A DNA stretch of 64,000 nt from the NCBI RefSeq assembly GCF_000341345.1, contig NC_020302.1, forward strand, positions 1,592,075-1,656,074. The letters are read 5' to 3'. Each line of letters starts with the position of its first letter. The stretch's first letter is position 1. The notes beneath the pieces are model-generated. The model worked only from the letters and a program-made list of their open reading frames with translations. It did not search any database and was not told the DNA's origin. The DNA is from Corynebacterium halotolerans YIM 70093 = DSM 44683 (lineage in GTDB: Bacteria > Actinomycetota > Actinomycetes > Mycobacteriales > Mycobacteriaceae). The position numbers and the translations under genes are program-made. This document shows, piece after piece, positions 18,490 through 28,494 of this stretch.

Positions 18490-19335
18490 TCAGATACGCG
18501 CGATGCGCAGCTCCGAGGCCAGGATGGCCTCCGCCCCGAGATCCGCGAGCTGGTCCATGATCGCGTTGGCGCTCTTCAGCGGAACCATGGCGCGCACGGC
18601 CACCCAGTTCTCCCGGGTGAGCGGGGAGACCGTCGGGCCGGACAGTCCCGGGGTGATCCCGGAGGCGGCCGGCAGGTTCTCGCGGGAGACGTTGTAGTCG
18701 AGCATCAGGTAGTTCTGGGCGTGGAGGATGCCCTCGATGCGCCGCAGCAGGACCTTCTGCTCAGTACTGAGTTCAACACCCGAGCGGGCGACGATCACGG
18801 CCTCGGAGTCGACGAGCGGCTCGCCGAACGGGGCCAGGCCCTGCTTGCGCAGGGTGTTGCCGGTGGACACGACGTCAGCGATGGCGTCGGCGACGCCGAG
18901 CCTGATGGAGATCTCCACTGCGCCGTCGAGACGGATAACGGTGGCGTCGATGCCGCGGGCGGACAGGTCGTCGCGCACCACGTTCGGATAGGAGGTGGCG
19001 ATGCGCTTGCCGGCGAGATCCTCGACGGTCCAGATCTCGTCGGCGGGGGCCGCGTACCGGAAGGTGGAGCCGCCGAAGCCGAGCGAGAGCACCTCCTGGA
19101 CGTCCGCGCGCGAGTCACGGGCCAGGTCCCGGCCGGTGATGCCCAGATCGAGCTTGCCGGCGGCGACGTAGATGGCGATGTCCTTCGGGCGCAGGAAGAA
19201 AAACTCGACGTCGTTGACCTTGTCGAAGACGTTGAGTGCCTTGGAGTCACCGCGGCCCTTGTAACCGGCCTCGGAGAGGATCTCGACGGCGGCCTCGGAC
19301 AGGGATCCCTTGTTGGGGACGGCGATCTTGATCAT
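18490..19335 (-). CDS. hisG: ATP phosphoribosyltransferase (long form)
   Basis: First, feedback-regulated enzyme of histidine synthesis. It condenses ATP with PRPP. The 281 aa length is the HisZ-independent long form, with a two-lobe catalytic part (about 1-210) starting [20 protein letters not shown] and a C-terminal ACT-like domain (about 215-281) that binds histidine. It follows hisE by 14 bp. The remaining his genes are not in this window. Confidence 0.96.
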   Translation of the reverse strand: MIKIAVPNKGSLSEAAVEILSEAGYKGRGDSKALNVFDKVNDVEFFFLRPKDIAIYVAAGKLDLGITGRDLARDSRADVQEVLSLGFGGSTFRYAAPADEIWTVEDLAGKRIATSYPNVVRDDLSARGIDATVIRLDGAVEISIRLGVADAIADVVSTGNTLRKQGLAPFGEPLVDSEAVIVARSGVELSTEQKVLLRRIEGILHAQNYLMLDYNVSRENLPAASGITPGLSGPTVSPLTRENWVAVRAMVPLKSANAIMDQLADLGAEAILASELRIARI

Positions 19336-19349
19336 GGTGGTGGCTGCTC

Positions 19350-19622
19350 CTAGAGGTACTTGTAGATGTCGTCCGGGGTCAGGCCGCGTGCGACCATCAT
19401 CACCTGGGTCCAGTACATCAGCTGCGAGATCTCCTCGGCGAGCTCTTCGTCGGACTGGTACTCCGCAGCAATCCAGACCTCACCTGCCTCCTCGATGACC
19501 TTCTTGCCGATGTGATGGACACCGGCATCCAGGGCGGCGACGGTCGAAGAATCCTCAGGGCGGTTCTTCGCGCGATCGAGCAGTTCAGCATGCAGGGAGT
19601 CAAAGTTCTTCACCCGCGCCAT
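19350..19622 (-). CDS. hisE: Phosphoribosyl-ATP pyrophosphohydrolase
   Basis: Second step of histidine synthesis, hydrolysing phosphoribosyl-ATP to phosphoribosyl-AMP. The 90 aa protein is an all-alpha MazG-like fold with the metal-binding [15 protein letters not shown] segment and EEISQLMYW. It stands alone, not fused to HisI, as in other actinobacteria. It lies 18 bp after the HAD gene and 14 bp before hisG. Confidence 0.95.
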   Translation of the reverse strand: MARVKNFDSLHAELLDRAKNRPEDSSTVAALDAGVHHIGKKVIEEAGEVWIAAEYQSDEELAEEISQLMYWTQVMMVARGLTPDDIYKYL

Positions 19623-19640
19623 TATTCCACGCCGCGACCG

Positions 19641-20324
19641 TCACCGCGTGAGGTGGTCGAACCAGCCGAGCACGTCGTCGGCCGTCACCCCCGCCAGGCT
19701 GGCGGATTCCTGCAGGTCCCGCAGTGCGGTCACCCCCGCCGGCACCGGGGTGTCCGGGTCCGCGGGCAGCCCGATCACCCGGCACCCCGCCATGGCCGCG
19801 GCGGTCATGCCGGCGGTGGAGTCCTCGAACACGAGACACTCGGTCGGGTGGGCCCCGACCCGGCGGACGGCCTCGAGGTACATGTCGGGGGCGGGCTTGG
19901 GGTGCGCGACCTCGTCACCGGCGATGGAGTCGACGAAGAAACGCCTGCCGACGGCCTCGATCGACGGGTCCGCCAGCTCGCGTTCGGTGTTGGTGGTCAC
20001 CAGCATCGGCACCTCGCGGGCGTGGAGATCGGCCAGCAGCTCGGGCACCCCGGGGTTGGGCGTCAGGTGGGCGTCGAGCAGTTGCGCCATCCGGTCGAAC
20101 AGGTGGCGGCGGTACCGCGGGTAATCCTCGTCGGTCAGTTCGACGCCGGCGTGCGCCGCGCACACCTGGAGGGTGTTGGGGAAGCTGCCGCCGACGGTCG
20201 TGTCCCGCAGCTCAGGGGTGAGCCGCCGGCCCAGCAACTCGCTGAGTTCGTAGGTGGCGGTCCCCCACAACGGTTCAGTGTCGACGAGCGTGCCGTCCAT
20301 GTCCCAGAAGATCGCCGTGAGCAT
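19641..20324 (-). CDS. HAD-superfamily hydrolase (phosphatase/phosphohexomutase type)
   Basis: The 227 aa protein has HAD motif I FWDMDGTLVDTEP (nucleophile and acid Asp at about residues 8 and 10), an inserted helical cap domain, motif II TTNTERE and motif III/IV KPAPDMYL...VFEDSTAG. This is subfamily IA, like beta-phosphoglucomutase or PgmB-type enzymes. The substrate is unknown; its position at the head of hisE-hisG is conserved in corynebacteria, but it is not histidinol phosphatase-like in sequence. Confidence 0.88.
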   Translation of the reverse strand: MLTAIFWDMDGTLVDTEPLWGTATYELSELLGRRLTPELRDTTVGGSFPNTLQVCAAHAGVELTDEDYPRYRRHLFDRMAQLLDAHLTPNPGVPELLADLHAREVPMLVTTNTERELADPSIEAVGRRFFVDSIAGDEVAHPKPAPDMYLEAVRRVGAHPTECLVFEDSTAGMTAAAMAGCRVIGLPADPDTPVPAGVTALRDLQESASLAGVTADDVLGWFDHLTR

Positions 20325-20449
20325 GCGGGAAGTCTACCTTCCCGGCCGGATCGTGGGGCACTGATGACTACGGTTCTCCGCGGGCACCCGTACCCTGAAT
20401 GGGCCCGCCGCCGGGCTCCCCCTCCCCACCGACACCAGGAGCAGAAGAC

Positions 20450-21229
20450 ATGCCCGGAACCACACCCTCCCCTCCCGACTCCCCCTGGCTGACGCTGGGC
20501 TGCTGGTTCCTCATCGTCCTGGCCCTGTCCGCGCTCCTGCAGCTCCTCCAGCACCTTTTCATCCCGGGTGAGGGCGCCGTGCAGCTCGTCTGGTTCGCGC
20601 CCGCCCTGGCGCTGGCGGTCATGGCGCTGGCGGTACCGCACCGTATCCGCGCCCTGCTGCCCGACCGGGTGTCCGGACGCACGTTCGGCCGTCACCTGCT
20701 GTTCTGCCTCGTCGTGCTGGCCGGCTATGTCGCCCTGGTCACGGGACTGTCCGCCACCCTGGGCACGATCCGCGCCGAGCCCCCGGTATTCGAGGAGCTG
20801 CTGGTGTCCTCCCTCGCGGCGGTGGTCGTGGGCGCGTTCGTCGAGGAGGTCGGGTGGCGTGGTTTTCTCCAGCCGGCGCTCGAACGGCGGCTGCCGCTGC
20901 TGCTGGCCGCAGCGGTCACCGGGGTGGCGTGGGCGGCCTGGTACCTGCAGATCTTCCACGACCTGCTCCTCGCCGTGGGGTTCGCGCTCACCTCGATGGC
21001 CATCTCGGTCGTGTACGCGGTGGTCAGCGTGGGAAGCTGGTGGCAGCGGGGACTGCTCGCGGGGCTGTTCCGCGCGGGCACCGGCGTGACGTTCATCCTG
21101 GTGCTCGCGCAGGACAATCCCCGCAACGCTGCGGTCCCGCTGGCGGTGTTCCTGCTCGCGCTCGTCGTCGGCGTCAGCTGGTTCGTGCGCGGCCGGCGCA
21201 GGAGCGTGGTGGCGGTGGTGGCTGGCTAG
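20450..21229 (+). CDS. CPBP-family intramembrane metalloprotease
   Basis: The 259 aa membrane protein has about eight hydrophobic helices and the CPBP/Abi motif EEVGWRG (EExxxR) at about residues 141-147, followed by a helix ending in FHDLLLA. Members act as CAAX-type or bacteriocin-immunity proteases. The ATG at 20450 was preferred because GGAGCAGAAG precedes it; an in-frame ATG 51 bp upstream would add a Pro-rich stretch. The stop overlaps the stop of the convergent gene in a shared CTAG. Substrate unknown. Confidence 0.82.
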   Translation: MPGTTPSPPDSPWLTLGCWFLIVLALSALLQLLQHLFIPGEGAVQLVWFAPALALAVMALAVPHRIRALLPDRVSGRTFGRHLLFCLVVLAGYVALVTGLSATLGTIRAEPPVFEELLVSSLAAVVVGAFVEEVGWRGFLQPALERRLPLLLAAAVTGVAWAAWYLQIFHDLLLAVGFALTSMAISVVYAVVSVGSWWQRGLLAGLFRAGTGVTFILVLAQDNPRNAAVPLAVFLLALVVGVSWFVRGRRRSVVAVVAG

Positions 21230-21606
21230 TCCAGCTCGGGCAGCTCCGCCAGGGCGGCGTCCTCGGCGCCGGTGGCTGCGGCGGCGTCGTGGATGATCCC
21301 CGCGAGGATGTCCTTCTCCTCCGGCTCGATGACGGCGTCGTGGTGGCGGGCGTTGAACTCGGCGAGTTCGTCGACCCGGTTGCGGACCACCGCGGCCAGG
21401 GTCTCGGCCGACGGGTCGTCCGGCAGGAGGTCGAGATCGTCGAGCAGCTTCTCGAGCAGCCTCTTGAGTTCGGGGAGCACCGCCGGATCGAACGGCTGGT
21501 CCCAGAACTCCTTTTCCTCGGGCTTGAGATAGCTGCCGGTGGCGAAGTCCTCGAGATCGGAGATGAACTCGTCGACGGCGGGCTGGAACTCGGAGCGAAT
21601 CGTCAT
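21226..21606 (-). CDS. Small acidic conserved hypothetical protein
   Basis: A 126 aa acidic, mostly helical cytoplasmic protein without Cys and with no recognised domain. It begins MTIRSEFQPAVDEFISDLED and contains FWDQPFDPAVLPELKRLLEKL. A GTG at 21630 is in frame and overlaps the mshC stop (TAGTG), so a start there with coupling is possible. It lies directly after mshC and probably in its operon. I can give no function. Confidence 0.7.
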   Translation of the reverse strand: MTIRSEFQPAVDEFISDLEDFATGSYLKPEEKEFWDQPFDPAVLPELKRLLEKLLDDLDLLPDDPSAETLAAVVRNRVDELAEFNARHHDAVIEPEEKDILAGIIHDAAAATGAEDAALAELPELD

Positions 21607-21629
21607 GCCGTCATTGTCGCTGAAAAGCA

Positions 21630-22865
21630 CTAGAGGTGCACGCCCAACAGTGCATCCACCGCGGTGGAGACCACCCCTGCCGCCCCCTCCTCGTCGGTTC
21701 CGCGGTCGCCGGTGGCCCAGGCGTCGATCGCCCGGAGGGCACCGGGGGTGTCGAGGTCGTCGGCCAGCCGGGTGCGCACGTCCTGCACCAGTTCCCGCGC
21801 CGTGGCCACGGAACCCGGGGAGGCAAGTGCCTCGCGCCAGCGGGCGAGCCGGGCCTCCGCGGTGGCGAGCACCTCGTCCGACCAGTCGCGGTCGGCGCGG
21901 TAGTGACCGGCGAACACGCCCAACCGGATGGCGCCCGGCTCGTGGCCGGCGGCGGTCAGCTTCGAGACGAGGACGAGGTTGCCCAGCGACTTGCTCATCT
22001 TCACGCCGTCCAGACCGATCATGGCGGCGTGGACGTAGTGGTCGGCCATGCGCTCGGAGCCGGTGGCGGCCTCGGCGTGGGCGGCGGAGAACTCGTGGTG
22101 CGGGAAGATCAGATCCGAGCCGCCGCCCTGGATGTCGAAGCGCTCACCTAGGCAGTTGGTGGCGATCGCCGAGCATTCGACGTGCCAGCCGGGGCGCCCC
22201 TCCCCGAAGGGAGCCCGCCAGGTGGGCTCGCCGTCGCGGCGGGCGCGCCACACCAGGGCGTCGAGCGGGTCGCGCTTGCCGGGTCGATCCGGGTCGCCGC
22301 CGCGCTCGGCGAAGAAGGACAGCATGGTCTCGCGGTCGTAGTTGGACTCGTAGCCGAACTGTCTCGTCGCCTCGATCGAGGCGTAGATGTCCGGGTGCTC
22401 GGGGTCGTCGACGACGTAGGCGGCGCCGGCGTCGAGAAGCTTCTGGACGAGGTCGATGATTTCGTCCACGGACTCGAGGACGCCGATGAAATCGCGCGGC
22501 GGGATCACCGACAGGGTCTCCATGTCGGAGCGGAACAGGTCGACCTGGCTGGTGCCCAGCTCGCGCCAGTCCACCCCGTCGCGGTCGGCGCGCTCGAAGA
22601 GCGGGTCGTCGATGTCGGTGATGTTCTGGACGTAGTGGACCTCGTGCCCGTTGTCGAGGAGGAGACGGTACACGAGGTCGAAGGTCAGGTAGGTGGCCGC
22701 GTGGCCCAGATGCGTCGCATCGTAGGGGGTGATGCCGCAGACGTAGAGGCCGGCGGTGTCACCGGCGTCGACGACGCGCACCTCCTGATCGGCGGTATCG
22801 AAGAGAGCGAGCGGGACGGGAGCGCCGTCGACGCGGGGAACATCGGGTGTGGGCCAGGACTGCAT
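21630..22865 (-). CDS. mshC: Cysteine--GlcN-Ins ligase (mycothiol synthesis)
   Basis: Joins cysteine to 1-D-myo-inositol 2-amino-2-deoxy-glucopyranoside, the third committed step of mycothiol synthesis. The 411 aa product is a truncated cysteinyl-tRNA synthetase paralogue with [18 protein letters not shown] (zinc Cys and HIGH-like HLGH) at about residues 43-60 and KMSKSLG at about 283. It lacks the tRNA-binding C-terminal domain, and its N-terminus [12 protein letters not shown] is typical of MshC, not CysS. It is 21 bp downstream of uppP. Confidence 0.96.
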   Translation of the reverse strand: MQSWPTPDVPRVDGAPVPLALFDTADQEVRVVDAGDTAGLYVCGITPYDATHLGHAATYLTFDLVYRLLLDNGHEVHYVQNITDIDDPLFERADRDGVDWRELGTSQVDLFRSDMETLSVIPPRDFIGVLESVDEIIDLVQKLLDAGAAYVVDDPEHPDIYASIEATRQFGYESNYDRETMLSFFAERGGDPDRPGKRDPLDALVWRARRDGEPTWRAPFGEGRPGWHVECSAIATNCLGERFDIQGGGSDLIFPHHEFSAAHAEAATGSERMADHYVHAAMIGLDGVKMSKSLGNLVLVSKLTAAGHEPGAIRLGVFAGHYRADRDWSDEVLATAEARLARWREALASPGSVATARELVQDVRTRLADDLDTPGALRAIDAWATGDRGTDEEGAAGVVSTAVDALLGVHL

Positions 22866-22886
22866 GGCTCACACTGTAACGGAGTG

Positions 22887-23786
22887 TCAGTAGGGCTGAA
22901 GCACCCCGGTCGCCAGCAGCAGCATGACCAGCAGGCCGACCGGGATGCGCCAGGCGGCGAACCACGCGAAGGAGTGGTGGGCGACGAACCGCAGTAGCCA
23001 GGCGATGGAGGCGTAGCCCAGTACGAACGTGATCACCACGCCGACGGCCAGCATCGGGGCCGAGGCCATCTGGCCGCCCGCCTCGCCCGAGAGGGCCGAG
23101 GGAAGCGAGTACAGGCCGGCGCCGAGGACCGCCGGTATGGCGAGCAGGAAGCTGAATCGGGTGGCCACCTCGCGGTTGAGGCCCGTGAACAGGCCGGCGG
23201 AGATCGTGCCGCCGGAGCGGGAGACGCCCGGGATCAGCGCCAGGCACTGGGCGAAGCCCATGATGATCGCGTCCTTCATGGTCAGCTCCTCGAAATCGCG
23301 CTCCTTCCTGCCCCACTTCTCGGCGGCGATGAACACGAAGGAGAACAGCACGAGGACCGCTGCGGTGATCCACAGATTGCGCAGCACGTCCCGGATGAGG
23401 TCCTGGAACAGCAGGCCGGCCACCACCACCGGGATGGTGCCGACGATGACCATCCAGCCCATCCGGTAGTCGAAGTTGCGGTGTTCCGGCTTGAACAGGC
23501 CGCGGAACCAGGCGATCAGGATCCGCCAGATGTCCTTGGCGAAGTAGACCAGAACGGCGATCTCGGTGCCGAGCTGCACGACGGCGGTGAAGGAGGCGCC
23601 GGCGTCGACCCCCCAGAACAGCTCGGAGACGATCCGCAGATGACCGGAGGAACTGACCGGAAGGAACTCGGTCAGCCCCTGGACGATGGAGAGCACGATC
23701 ACCTGTATCCAGCTCATCTGATCTGCGGCGGTCTCCGCCGCCTGCGCCAAGAGGGTCGGATCAGTCACTTCTGTCGCTTCAGTCAC
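22887..23786 (-). CDS. uppP: Undecaprenyl-diphosphatase
   Basis: Integral membrane phosphatase that recycles undecaprenyl pyrophosphate for cell wall synthesis and gives bacitracin resistance. Eight hydrophobic helices and both family motifs are visible: [11 protein letters not shown] near the N-terminus and PGVSRSG in the middle. Three starts are possible: GTG at 23786 (299 aa, 10 nt after a TAGTAC hexamer), GTG at 23768 (293 aa) and ATG at 23717 (MSWIQVIVL). The family-conserved region starts at MSW. It is divergent from the aldo/keto reductase gene. Confidence 0.94.
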   Translation of the reverse strand: MTEATEVTDPTLLAQAAETAADQMSWIQVIVLSIVQGLTEFLPVSSSGHLRIVSELFWGVDAGASFTAVVQLGTEIAVLVYFAKDIWRILIAWFRGLFKPEHRNFDYRMGWMVIVGTIPVVVAGLLFQDLIRDVLRNLWITAAVLVLFSFVFIAAEKWGRKERDFEELTMKDAIIMGFAQCLALIPGVSRSGGTISAGLFTGLNREVATRFSFLLAIPAVLGAGLYSLPSALSGEAGGQMASAPMLAVGVVITFVLGYASIAWLLRFVAHHSFAWFAAWRIPVGLLVMLLLATGVLQPY

Positions 23787-23816
23787 CCGGACCACCGTAC
23801 TACTAGTGTGGACGAG

Positions 23817-24734
23817 GTGAAACAACGATTGGTGGGTGTCAGCGGTCTGCGGGTCTCGGAGATCGGGCTGGGTACTAACACGTGGGGCGGTGCCACCGGC
23901 GCCGCGGAGGCGACCACGATGCTCGCCCGATTCGTCGACGCCGGCGGCAGTCTCGTCGACTGCTCCCCCGCCTACGCCGGCGGCCGGGCGGAGCGGATTC
24001 TCGGACAGGTGCTCTCCGGCGGGGTCGACCGCTCCGAGCTGGTGATCTCCTCCGCCTCCGGGGTCTCGCCGCACTCCCCGATCGGCAGCCGGGTGGACTG
24101 CTCCCGGCGTCGGCTGATGATGCAGCTCGACGCGACGCTGGCCGAGCTCGGCACCGATCACCTCGACCTGTGGTCGGTGGGTTACTGGGACGAGAAGACC
24201 CCGCCGGCGGAGGTCGCCGAGACCCTCGACTGGGCGGTACGTACCGGCCGGACCCGGTATGTCGGCCTGCGCGGCTATGCCGCCTGGCAGCTCGCGGTGA
24301 CCTCCGCCGCCGCGCCCTCGACCCGCCCGGTCGTCGCCACGCAGAACGAGTACTCGCTGCTCGTCCGCGAGGTCGAGGAGGAACTGCTGCCCGCCGCCCG
24401 GCATCTCGGCGTCGGGGTGCTCGCCGCCGCACCGCTGGCGCAGGGCGTGCTCACCGGAAGGTACCGCTCGGGGCTGCCCACCGGCGCCCGCACCGAGGCC
24501 CACACCTACCTCGGCACGAAGGCGCACACGGTCGTCGAGGCCCTGTCGACGGCCGCCGACGGGCTCGGACTCTCCCCCGCCAGCGTGGCCCTGGCCTGGA
24601 CCCGCGACCGCGCGGGCGTGTCCTCGGCCGTCGTGGGCGCGAGTACCGCCGATCAGCTGGCGGAACTCCTCTCCGTCTCGCACGTCACGCTGCCGCGCGC
24701 GATCGGCAAGGCCCTCGACGACGTCTCGCGCTGA
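23817..24734 (+). CDS. Aldo/keto reductase-like protein with degenerate active site
   Basis: The 305 aa protein has the AKR TIM-barrel framework: [32 protein letters not shown], and the C-terminal cofactor region [16 protein letters not shown]. The catalytic Asp and Tyr are retained in DCSPAY. However, the position of the catalytic Lys reads ELVISSASG and that of the His reads [10 protein letters not shown], so Lys and His look absent. It may not be an active NADPH reductase. GTG at 23817 lies 7 nt after TAGTGT, suggesting leaderless transcription; GTG at 23808 is an alternative. It neighbours uppP, divergently. Confidence 0.82.
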   Translation: MKQRLVGVSGLRVSEIGLGTNTWGGATGAAEATTMLARFVDAGGSLVDCSPAYAGGRAERILGQVLSGGVDRSELVISSASGVSPHSPIGSRVDCSRRRLMMQLDATLAELGTDHLDLWSVGYWDEKTPPAEVAETLDWAVRTGRTRYVGLRGYAAWQLAVTSAAAPSTRPVVATQNEYSLLVREVEEELLPAARHLGVGVLAAAPLAQGVLTGRYRSGLPTGARTEAHTYLGTKAHTVVEALSTAADGLGLSPASVALAWTRDRAGVSSAVVGASTADQLAELLSVSHVTLPRAIGKALDDVSR

Positions 24735-24785
24735 TCCCGCCCCATCTCACACGGAGTCGTCGCCGGAGGGAACGGCCCCCGCTGC

Positions 24786-24791
24786 TAGGCT
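24786..24791 (+). promoter_or_regulatory. Predicted -10 box of the LppL-like lipoprotein gene (leaderless)
   Basis: TAGGCT, preceded by TGC as an extended -10, lies 8 nt before the GTG start at 24800. Confidence 0.5.
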
Positions 24792-24799
24792 CGGTGTCT

Positions 24800-25840
24800 G
24801 TGACTGTTGCGACCGGACGTGCTCGATCCCTCGCGGCGTTGATCGCCGCCACCTCCCTGACTCTGACCGCCTGCCAGCAGGGCAGCTCTCCGGAGCCGGG
24901 CCCGGAGATGGGCAACGCCGTCGCCCAGCCCTCCCCCGCCGCCACCGGCGCGGACGGCCGCGTCATCGAGCTGCCGGCGGCCACCGCCGAGATCTCCGAC
25001 ATGGAGGTCTCCGGCGACGTGCTCGGGCTGCGCTCGGAGACCACCCTGACCATCGGCACCGTCGGCGAGATCGAGAGCGGTGACGCGACCGAGCTGAGTG
25101 TCGACGCCGCGTGCGGTGACCTCACCGTCACCGGCACCACCTTCGTCCTGCCCTGCGGCGACGAGGTCCGGCTCATCGACGCCGCCAACCCGGCCGACGA
25201 GGAGATCCGCGACGTCTCCGACGCCGCGCCGGCCACCGTCGCCGCGCTGCTGTCCACCGGTGAGTTGATCGTGGGCAACGACCGGGAGGCTGAGGTGACG
25301 GTCTACCGCGACGGCGAGGATCCGGAAACCATCGCGGTCGCCGCCCCGACCACGCAGATGATCGCCGTGCAGGTCGCGGGCTCCCCCGACTCCGTGATCC
25401 GCACCTATAATCCGGACACCACAATTCAGGACATCGACTGGACCAATGACCGGCAGGGCGGGACCCTGCGGCTGGGCATCGGTCTCGGGCAGATGTCCGG
25501 CGGCCCCGACGGCCTGGTCCTCGCCTCCGACAACTCCGGTAGCCAGTTGACCGTCTACACCGCCGACGACGTCATCCGCCTGCACCAGACCGCCCCCGTG
25601 GACGAGAGCCCGTGGGGGGTGGCCTGGGACGAGACCAACCGGTGGGCCTGGATCGCCTCCACCGCCGAGAACTCCCTGGCCGCCTACGACATCTCCACCG
25701 GTGTCCCGCTGGAGGAGCACCGCCTCAGCTCCGTGGCCGACGCCCACAACATCGTCTTCCTCTCCGACGGCACTCTCGTCGCCGCCTCCGCGACCGGCGA
25801 CGGCCTGCAGGTCATCGACAACCCCGCCGCCGTCGGCTGA
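24800..25840 (+). CDS. Secreted lipoprotein, LppL-like
   Basis: The 346 aa product has a lipoprotein signal peptide with lipobox LTAC (modified Cys at residue 25), then a Ser/Pro-rich linker and a long beta-rich region with repeated blades resembling a YncE-type propeller (for example SPWGVAWDETNRWAWIAS and NIVFLSDGTLVAASA). The location just upstream of pyrD matches lppL in Mycobacterium tuberculosis. Function unknown. The GTG start follows a -10 box closely, so the mRNA is probably leaderless. pyrD starts 45 bp downstream. Confidence 0.85.
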   Translation: MTVATGRARSLAALIAATSLTLTACQQGSSPEPGPEMGNAVAQPSPAATGADGRVIELPAATAEISDMEVSGDVLGLRSETTLTIGTVGEIESGDATELSVDAACGDLTVTGTTFVLPCGDEVRLIDAANPADEEIRDVSDAAPATVAALLSTGELIVGNDREAEVTVYRDGEDPETIAVAAPTTQMIAVQVAGSPDSVIRTYNPDTTIQDIDWTNDRQGGTLRLGIGLGQMSGGPDGLVLASDNSGSQLTVYTADDVIRLHQTAPVDESPWGVAWDETNRWAWIASTAENSLAAYDISTGVPLEEHRLSSVADAHNIVFLSDGTLVAASATGDGLQVIDNPAAVG

Positions 25841-25885
25841 CGCCCGCACCCCGCCCCCCTCACCTCCCCTGAAGGAGTCCCGCCC

Positions 25886-26998
25886 GTGACCCGCCACCGT
25901 TCCCGCCTGCGCACCTCCGCCTATCAGCTGGCGCTGAAGGCCATGTTCACCCTCCCGGCCGAACGCATCCACGGCATCATCGGCGACGGCCTCGGCCTCC
26001 TGCAGGCGGCCCGCCCCGCGAACCGCCTGCTCGGCAAGGTGCTCGCGGTCAATGACCCGGTACTGTCCCAGGAGGTCTTCGGACGCACCGTCCCGCGCCC
26101 CCTGGGCCTGGCCGCCGGCTTCGACAAGAACGCCGGCGCCCCCGACACCTGGACGGCGATCGGTTTCGGCTACGCCGAGCTCGGCACCGTCACCGCCTCC
26201 CCGCAGCTGGGCAACCCCACCCCGCGCCTGTTCCGGTTGAAGGCCGACCGGGCCATCCTCAACCGCATGGGCTTCAACAATGCCGGTGCCGCCGAGGTGG
26301 CCACCAACCTACGCCGGCGCCGCTCCAATGACGTGATCGGCATCAACATCGGCAAGACCAAGGTCGTCCCGCCGGAGGCGGCCGTCGACGACTACCGGCG
26401 CTCGGCCTCCCTGCTGGGGGGACTCGCCGACTACGTGGTGGTCAACGTCTCCTCCCCGAACACGCCGGGGCTGCGGGATCTGCAGGCGGTCGAGTCCCTG
26501 CGCCCCATCCTCACCGCCGTGCAGGAGGCCACCAAGGCCCCGGTCCTGGTCAAGATCGCCCCGGATCTCAGCGACGAGGATGTCGACGCAGTCGCCGACC
26601 TCGCCCTCGAGCTCGGACTGGCCGGCATCGTCGCCACCAACACCACCATCTCGCGTGAGGGACTGGTCACGCCGGCCGCCGAGATCGAGGCGATGGGATC
26701 CGGCGGGGTGTCGGGCCCGCCGGTGGCGGCCCGTTCCCTGGAGGTGCTCAAGCGGCTGCGCGCCTACGCCGGCGACGGCCTGGTGCTGATCTCCGTGGGT
26801 GGCATCACCACCGCGCAGGACGCCTGGGAACGTATTGCGGCCGGTGCCACCCTGCTGCAGGGCTACACCGGCCTGATCTACGGCGGACCCGACTGGATCC
26901 GTGACATCCACCTGGGCATCGCCGCCCAGATTCGGGCCCACGGCCTGACCTCGATCACCGAGGCCGTCGGTTGCGGACTGGACTGGGTCGACGCCTAG
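25886..26998 (+). CDS. pyrD: Dihydroorotate dehydrogenase (quinone), class 2
   Basis: Oxidises dihydroorotate to orotate in pyrimidine synthesis with electrons going to membrane quinone. The 370 aa product has the class 2 N-terminal helical membrane-association segment (about residues 1-45) and the FMN barrel with [36 protein letters not shown], and [18 protein letters not shown] start with ribosome binding site AAGGAG 8 nt upstream. Confidence 0.96.
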   Translation: MTRHRSRLRTSAYQLALKAMFTLPAERIHGIIGDGLGLLQAARPANRLLGKVLAVNDPVLSQEVFGRTVPRPLGLAAGFDKNAGAPDTWTAIGFGYAELGTVTASPQLGNPTPRLFRLKADRAILNRMGFNNAGAAEVATNLRRRRSNDVIGINIGKTKVVPPEAAVDDYRRSASLLGGLADYVVVNVSSPNTPGLRDLQAVESLRPILTAVQEATKAPVLVKIAPDLSDEDVDAVADLALELGLAGIVATNTTISREGLVTPAAEIEAMGSGGVSGPPVAARSLEVLKRLRAYAGDGLVLISVGGITTAQDAWERIAAGATLLQGYTGLIYGGPDWIRDIHLGIAAQIRAHGLTSITEAVGCGLDWVDA

Positions 26999-27019
26999 CC
27001 ACCGTGGTCTTCGCCCGGC

Positions 27020-27424
27020 TCAGCCCTTCGGAATCAGCGACCTGCGGATGACCAGTCCACAGAGGAACGCCAGCACGGCGTACATGGGCAGCCAGTACTG
27101 CGCCATGACGTAGAGCGCGGTCGCCGGCAGGAAACGGCTGAGGATGACCAGGGCGACGGCCACGATCAATGCGATCACCTGGCTGCGGCTGGCCGCCTGA
27201 TCCTTGCGCACCGTCGCGAAGGCGCCGAAGATGACCGCTGCCAGCAGGATCACCAGAAAGCTGGGGGTCACCACGAAGGGGACCATCCAGCCGTCGAGGA
27301 ACACCGAGACCACGGTGAACACGAGGAGCACGATCGCCAGCGCCATGAAGGCGCCACCGACACGCAGGGCCACAGGGATCCGGTAGGAGCCCGGGGAGGG
27401 ATTCTGCTTATTCTTGGCGGTCAT
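27020..27424 (-). CDS. Hypothetical four-helix membrane protein
   Basis: A 134 aa protein with a polar N-terminus (about 20 aa) and four hydrophobic helices at about residues 24-44, 50-70, 82-100 and 105-126. No motif identifies a family. It lies 12 bp after the PEBP gene and is probably cotranscribed with it. It is convergent with pyrD. Confidence 0.72.
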   Translation of the reverse strand: MTAKNKQNPSPGSYRIPVALRVGGAFMALAIVLLVFTVVSVFLDGWMVPFVVTPSFLVILLAAVIFGAFATVRKDQAASRSQVIALIVAVALVILSRFLPATALYVMAQYWLPMYAVLAFLCGLVIRRSLIPKG

Positions 27425-27436
27425 AGATACAGAAGA

Positions 27437-27979
27437 CTACTTGTTCTCGTACCAGCCCCACAGGATGGCGCGGCCGATCGAGTGGAAGTAGAGGTTGAAG
27501 CCCAGGACGGTCGCGGTCGAGCCCGGATCGACGTCGAGCTCCTCGACGTCCACGGCGTGCACGGCGTACAGGTAGCGGTGCGGGGCGTGGTTGGCGGGCG
27601 GATTCGGACCGTAGTAGGTCTTCTGTCCCGAGTCACCGGCGAGCGAGACCACCCTGTCAAGGCCGCCGAGGGTCTCATCCGAGCCCGCGCCGGTGGGCAG
27701 CTCCGTGACGGAGGCCGGGATGTTGAACACCGCCCAGTGCCAGAATCCGGAGGCGGTGGGCGCGTCTGGGTCGAAGCAGGTGACCGCCAGGGACTTGGTG
27801 CCCTCGGGCAGATCGGACCAGGCCAGCTGCGGGGAGACGTTGGAGGGCGCCCGGAACTTCTCGGGGATCTCCTCGCCGTCCGTGAGGTCGGTGGAGGTCA
27901 GCGTGAAGGAGGGCAGGTTCTTGAGCGGGGCGTACGGATCGGGGCCAGGGAAACGGGAATCGTTCGCGTAGTTACTCAT
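27437..27979 (-). CDS. YbhB/YbcL-family (PEBP) protein
   Basis: The 180 aa protein shows the phosphatidylethanolamine-binding-protein family core: SPQLAWSDLPEGTKSLAVTCFDPDAPTASGFWHW at about 50-85 (anion-binding pocket DPDAP and HW) and YYGPNPPANHAPHRYLYAVHAVD. No signal peptide, so cytosolic, like the mycobacterial PEBP also encoded beside pyrD. Biochemical role in bacteria is unclear. Ribosome binding site AAAAGGGGGC precedes the ATG. Confidence 0.9.
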   Translation of the reverse strand: MSNYANDSRFPGPDPYAPLKNLPSFTLTSTDLTDGEEIPEKFRAPSNVSPQLAWSDLPEGTKSLAVTCFDPDAPTASGFWHWAVFNIPASVTELPTGAGSDETLGGLDRVVSLAGDSGQKTYYGPNPPANHAPHRYLYAVHAVDVEELDVDPGSTATVLGFNLYFHSIGRAILWGWYENK

Positions 27980-28137
27980 GCCCCCTTTTGTACCCGAGTT
28001 CCCACCTTCCCGTCCCCGGTTTGCCGGCCCGCCCCACCACCGAGGGGGAGACTCGCCGCCCCCGGCGGCGGTGGCGGAGGCAAGTTGCGGGACAGCCGTC
28101 CGGCAACCCGGCGTGCAACTAACTTCTACCTGCGGAT

Positions 28138-28167
28138 TTGTGGGTTTCCGTGACTACCGGCTACAGT
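28138..28167 (+). promoter_or_regulatory. Predicted promoter of tRNA-Leu
   Basis: TTGTGG (28138-28143) and TACAGT (28162-28167) are spaced by 18 bp and lie 35 bp upstream of the mature tRNA 5' end. Fits a housekeeping SigA promoter. Confidence 0.55.
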
Positions 28168-28202
28168 ATTGCAAGTGCCCAGCCGAGAGGCTGAAACACC
28201 CA

Positions 28203-28288
28203 GCCCGGGTGGCGGAATGGCAGACGCGCTAGCTTGAGGTGCTAGTGTCCTATTAACGGACGTGGGGGTTCAAGTCCCCCTCCGGGCA
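28203..28288 (+). tRNA. tRNA-Leu (anticodon GAG)
   Basis: An 86 nt class II tRNA. Acceptor GCCCGGG pairs with TCCGGGC (one G-T). The anticodon arm is CTAGC-TTGAGGT-GCTAG with anticodon GAG, the long variable arm has TGTCC/GGACG, and the T arm is GGGGGTTCAAGTCCCCC. The discriminator is A and CCA is not encoded. It decodes CUC/CUU. Confidence 0.96.
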
Positions 28289-28295
28289 CAATCAC

Positions 28296-28338
28296 AGACC
28301 GTGGAACACAGTGAGAATGTGCTCCCCGGTCTTTTTCT
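28296..28338 (+). terminator. Rho-independent terminator of tRNA-Leu
   Basis: Outer stem AGACCG/CGGTCT with an extended inner stem GGAACACA/TGTGCTCC (one mismatch), followed by TTTTCTT. It lies 8 nt after the tRNA. Confidence 0.75.
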
Positions 28339-28494
28339 TGTCCACCGCTGCTGCCCAGGCCGTGGGGTTCCGCTGCCCCACCGACAGGATCCACAAGGGT
28401 GCTTCCGCGGCCCGCGCCCTTTCTCCAGCGCCCTTCAGGTGCCCCTCAAGGTGTCTCTCACCAGGTTTTTTCCGGCTGCTATGGTGATCCGGCC

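Noticed and set aside
21630..22865. Cysteinyl-tRNA synthetase
   Set aside because: It has HLGH and KMSKS motifs, but it is only 411 aa, lacks the anticodon-binding end and has the MshC N-terminus next to uppP.
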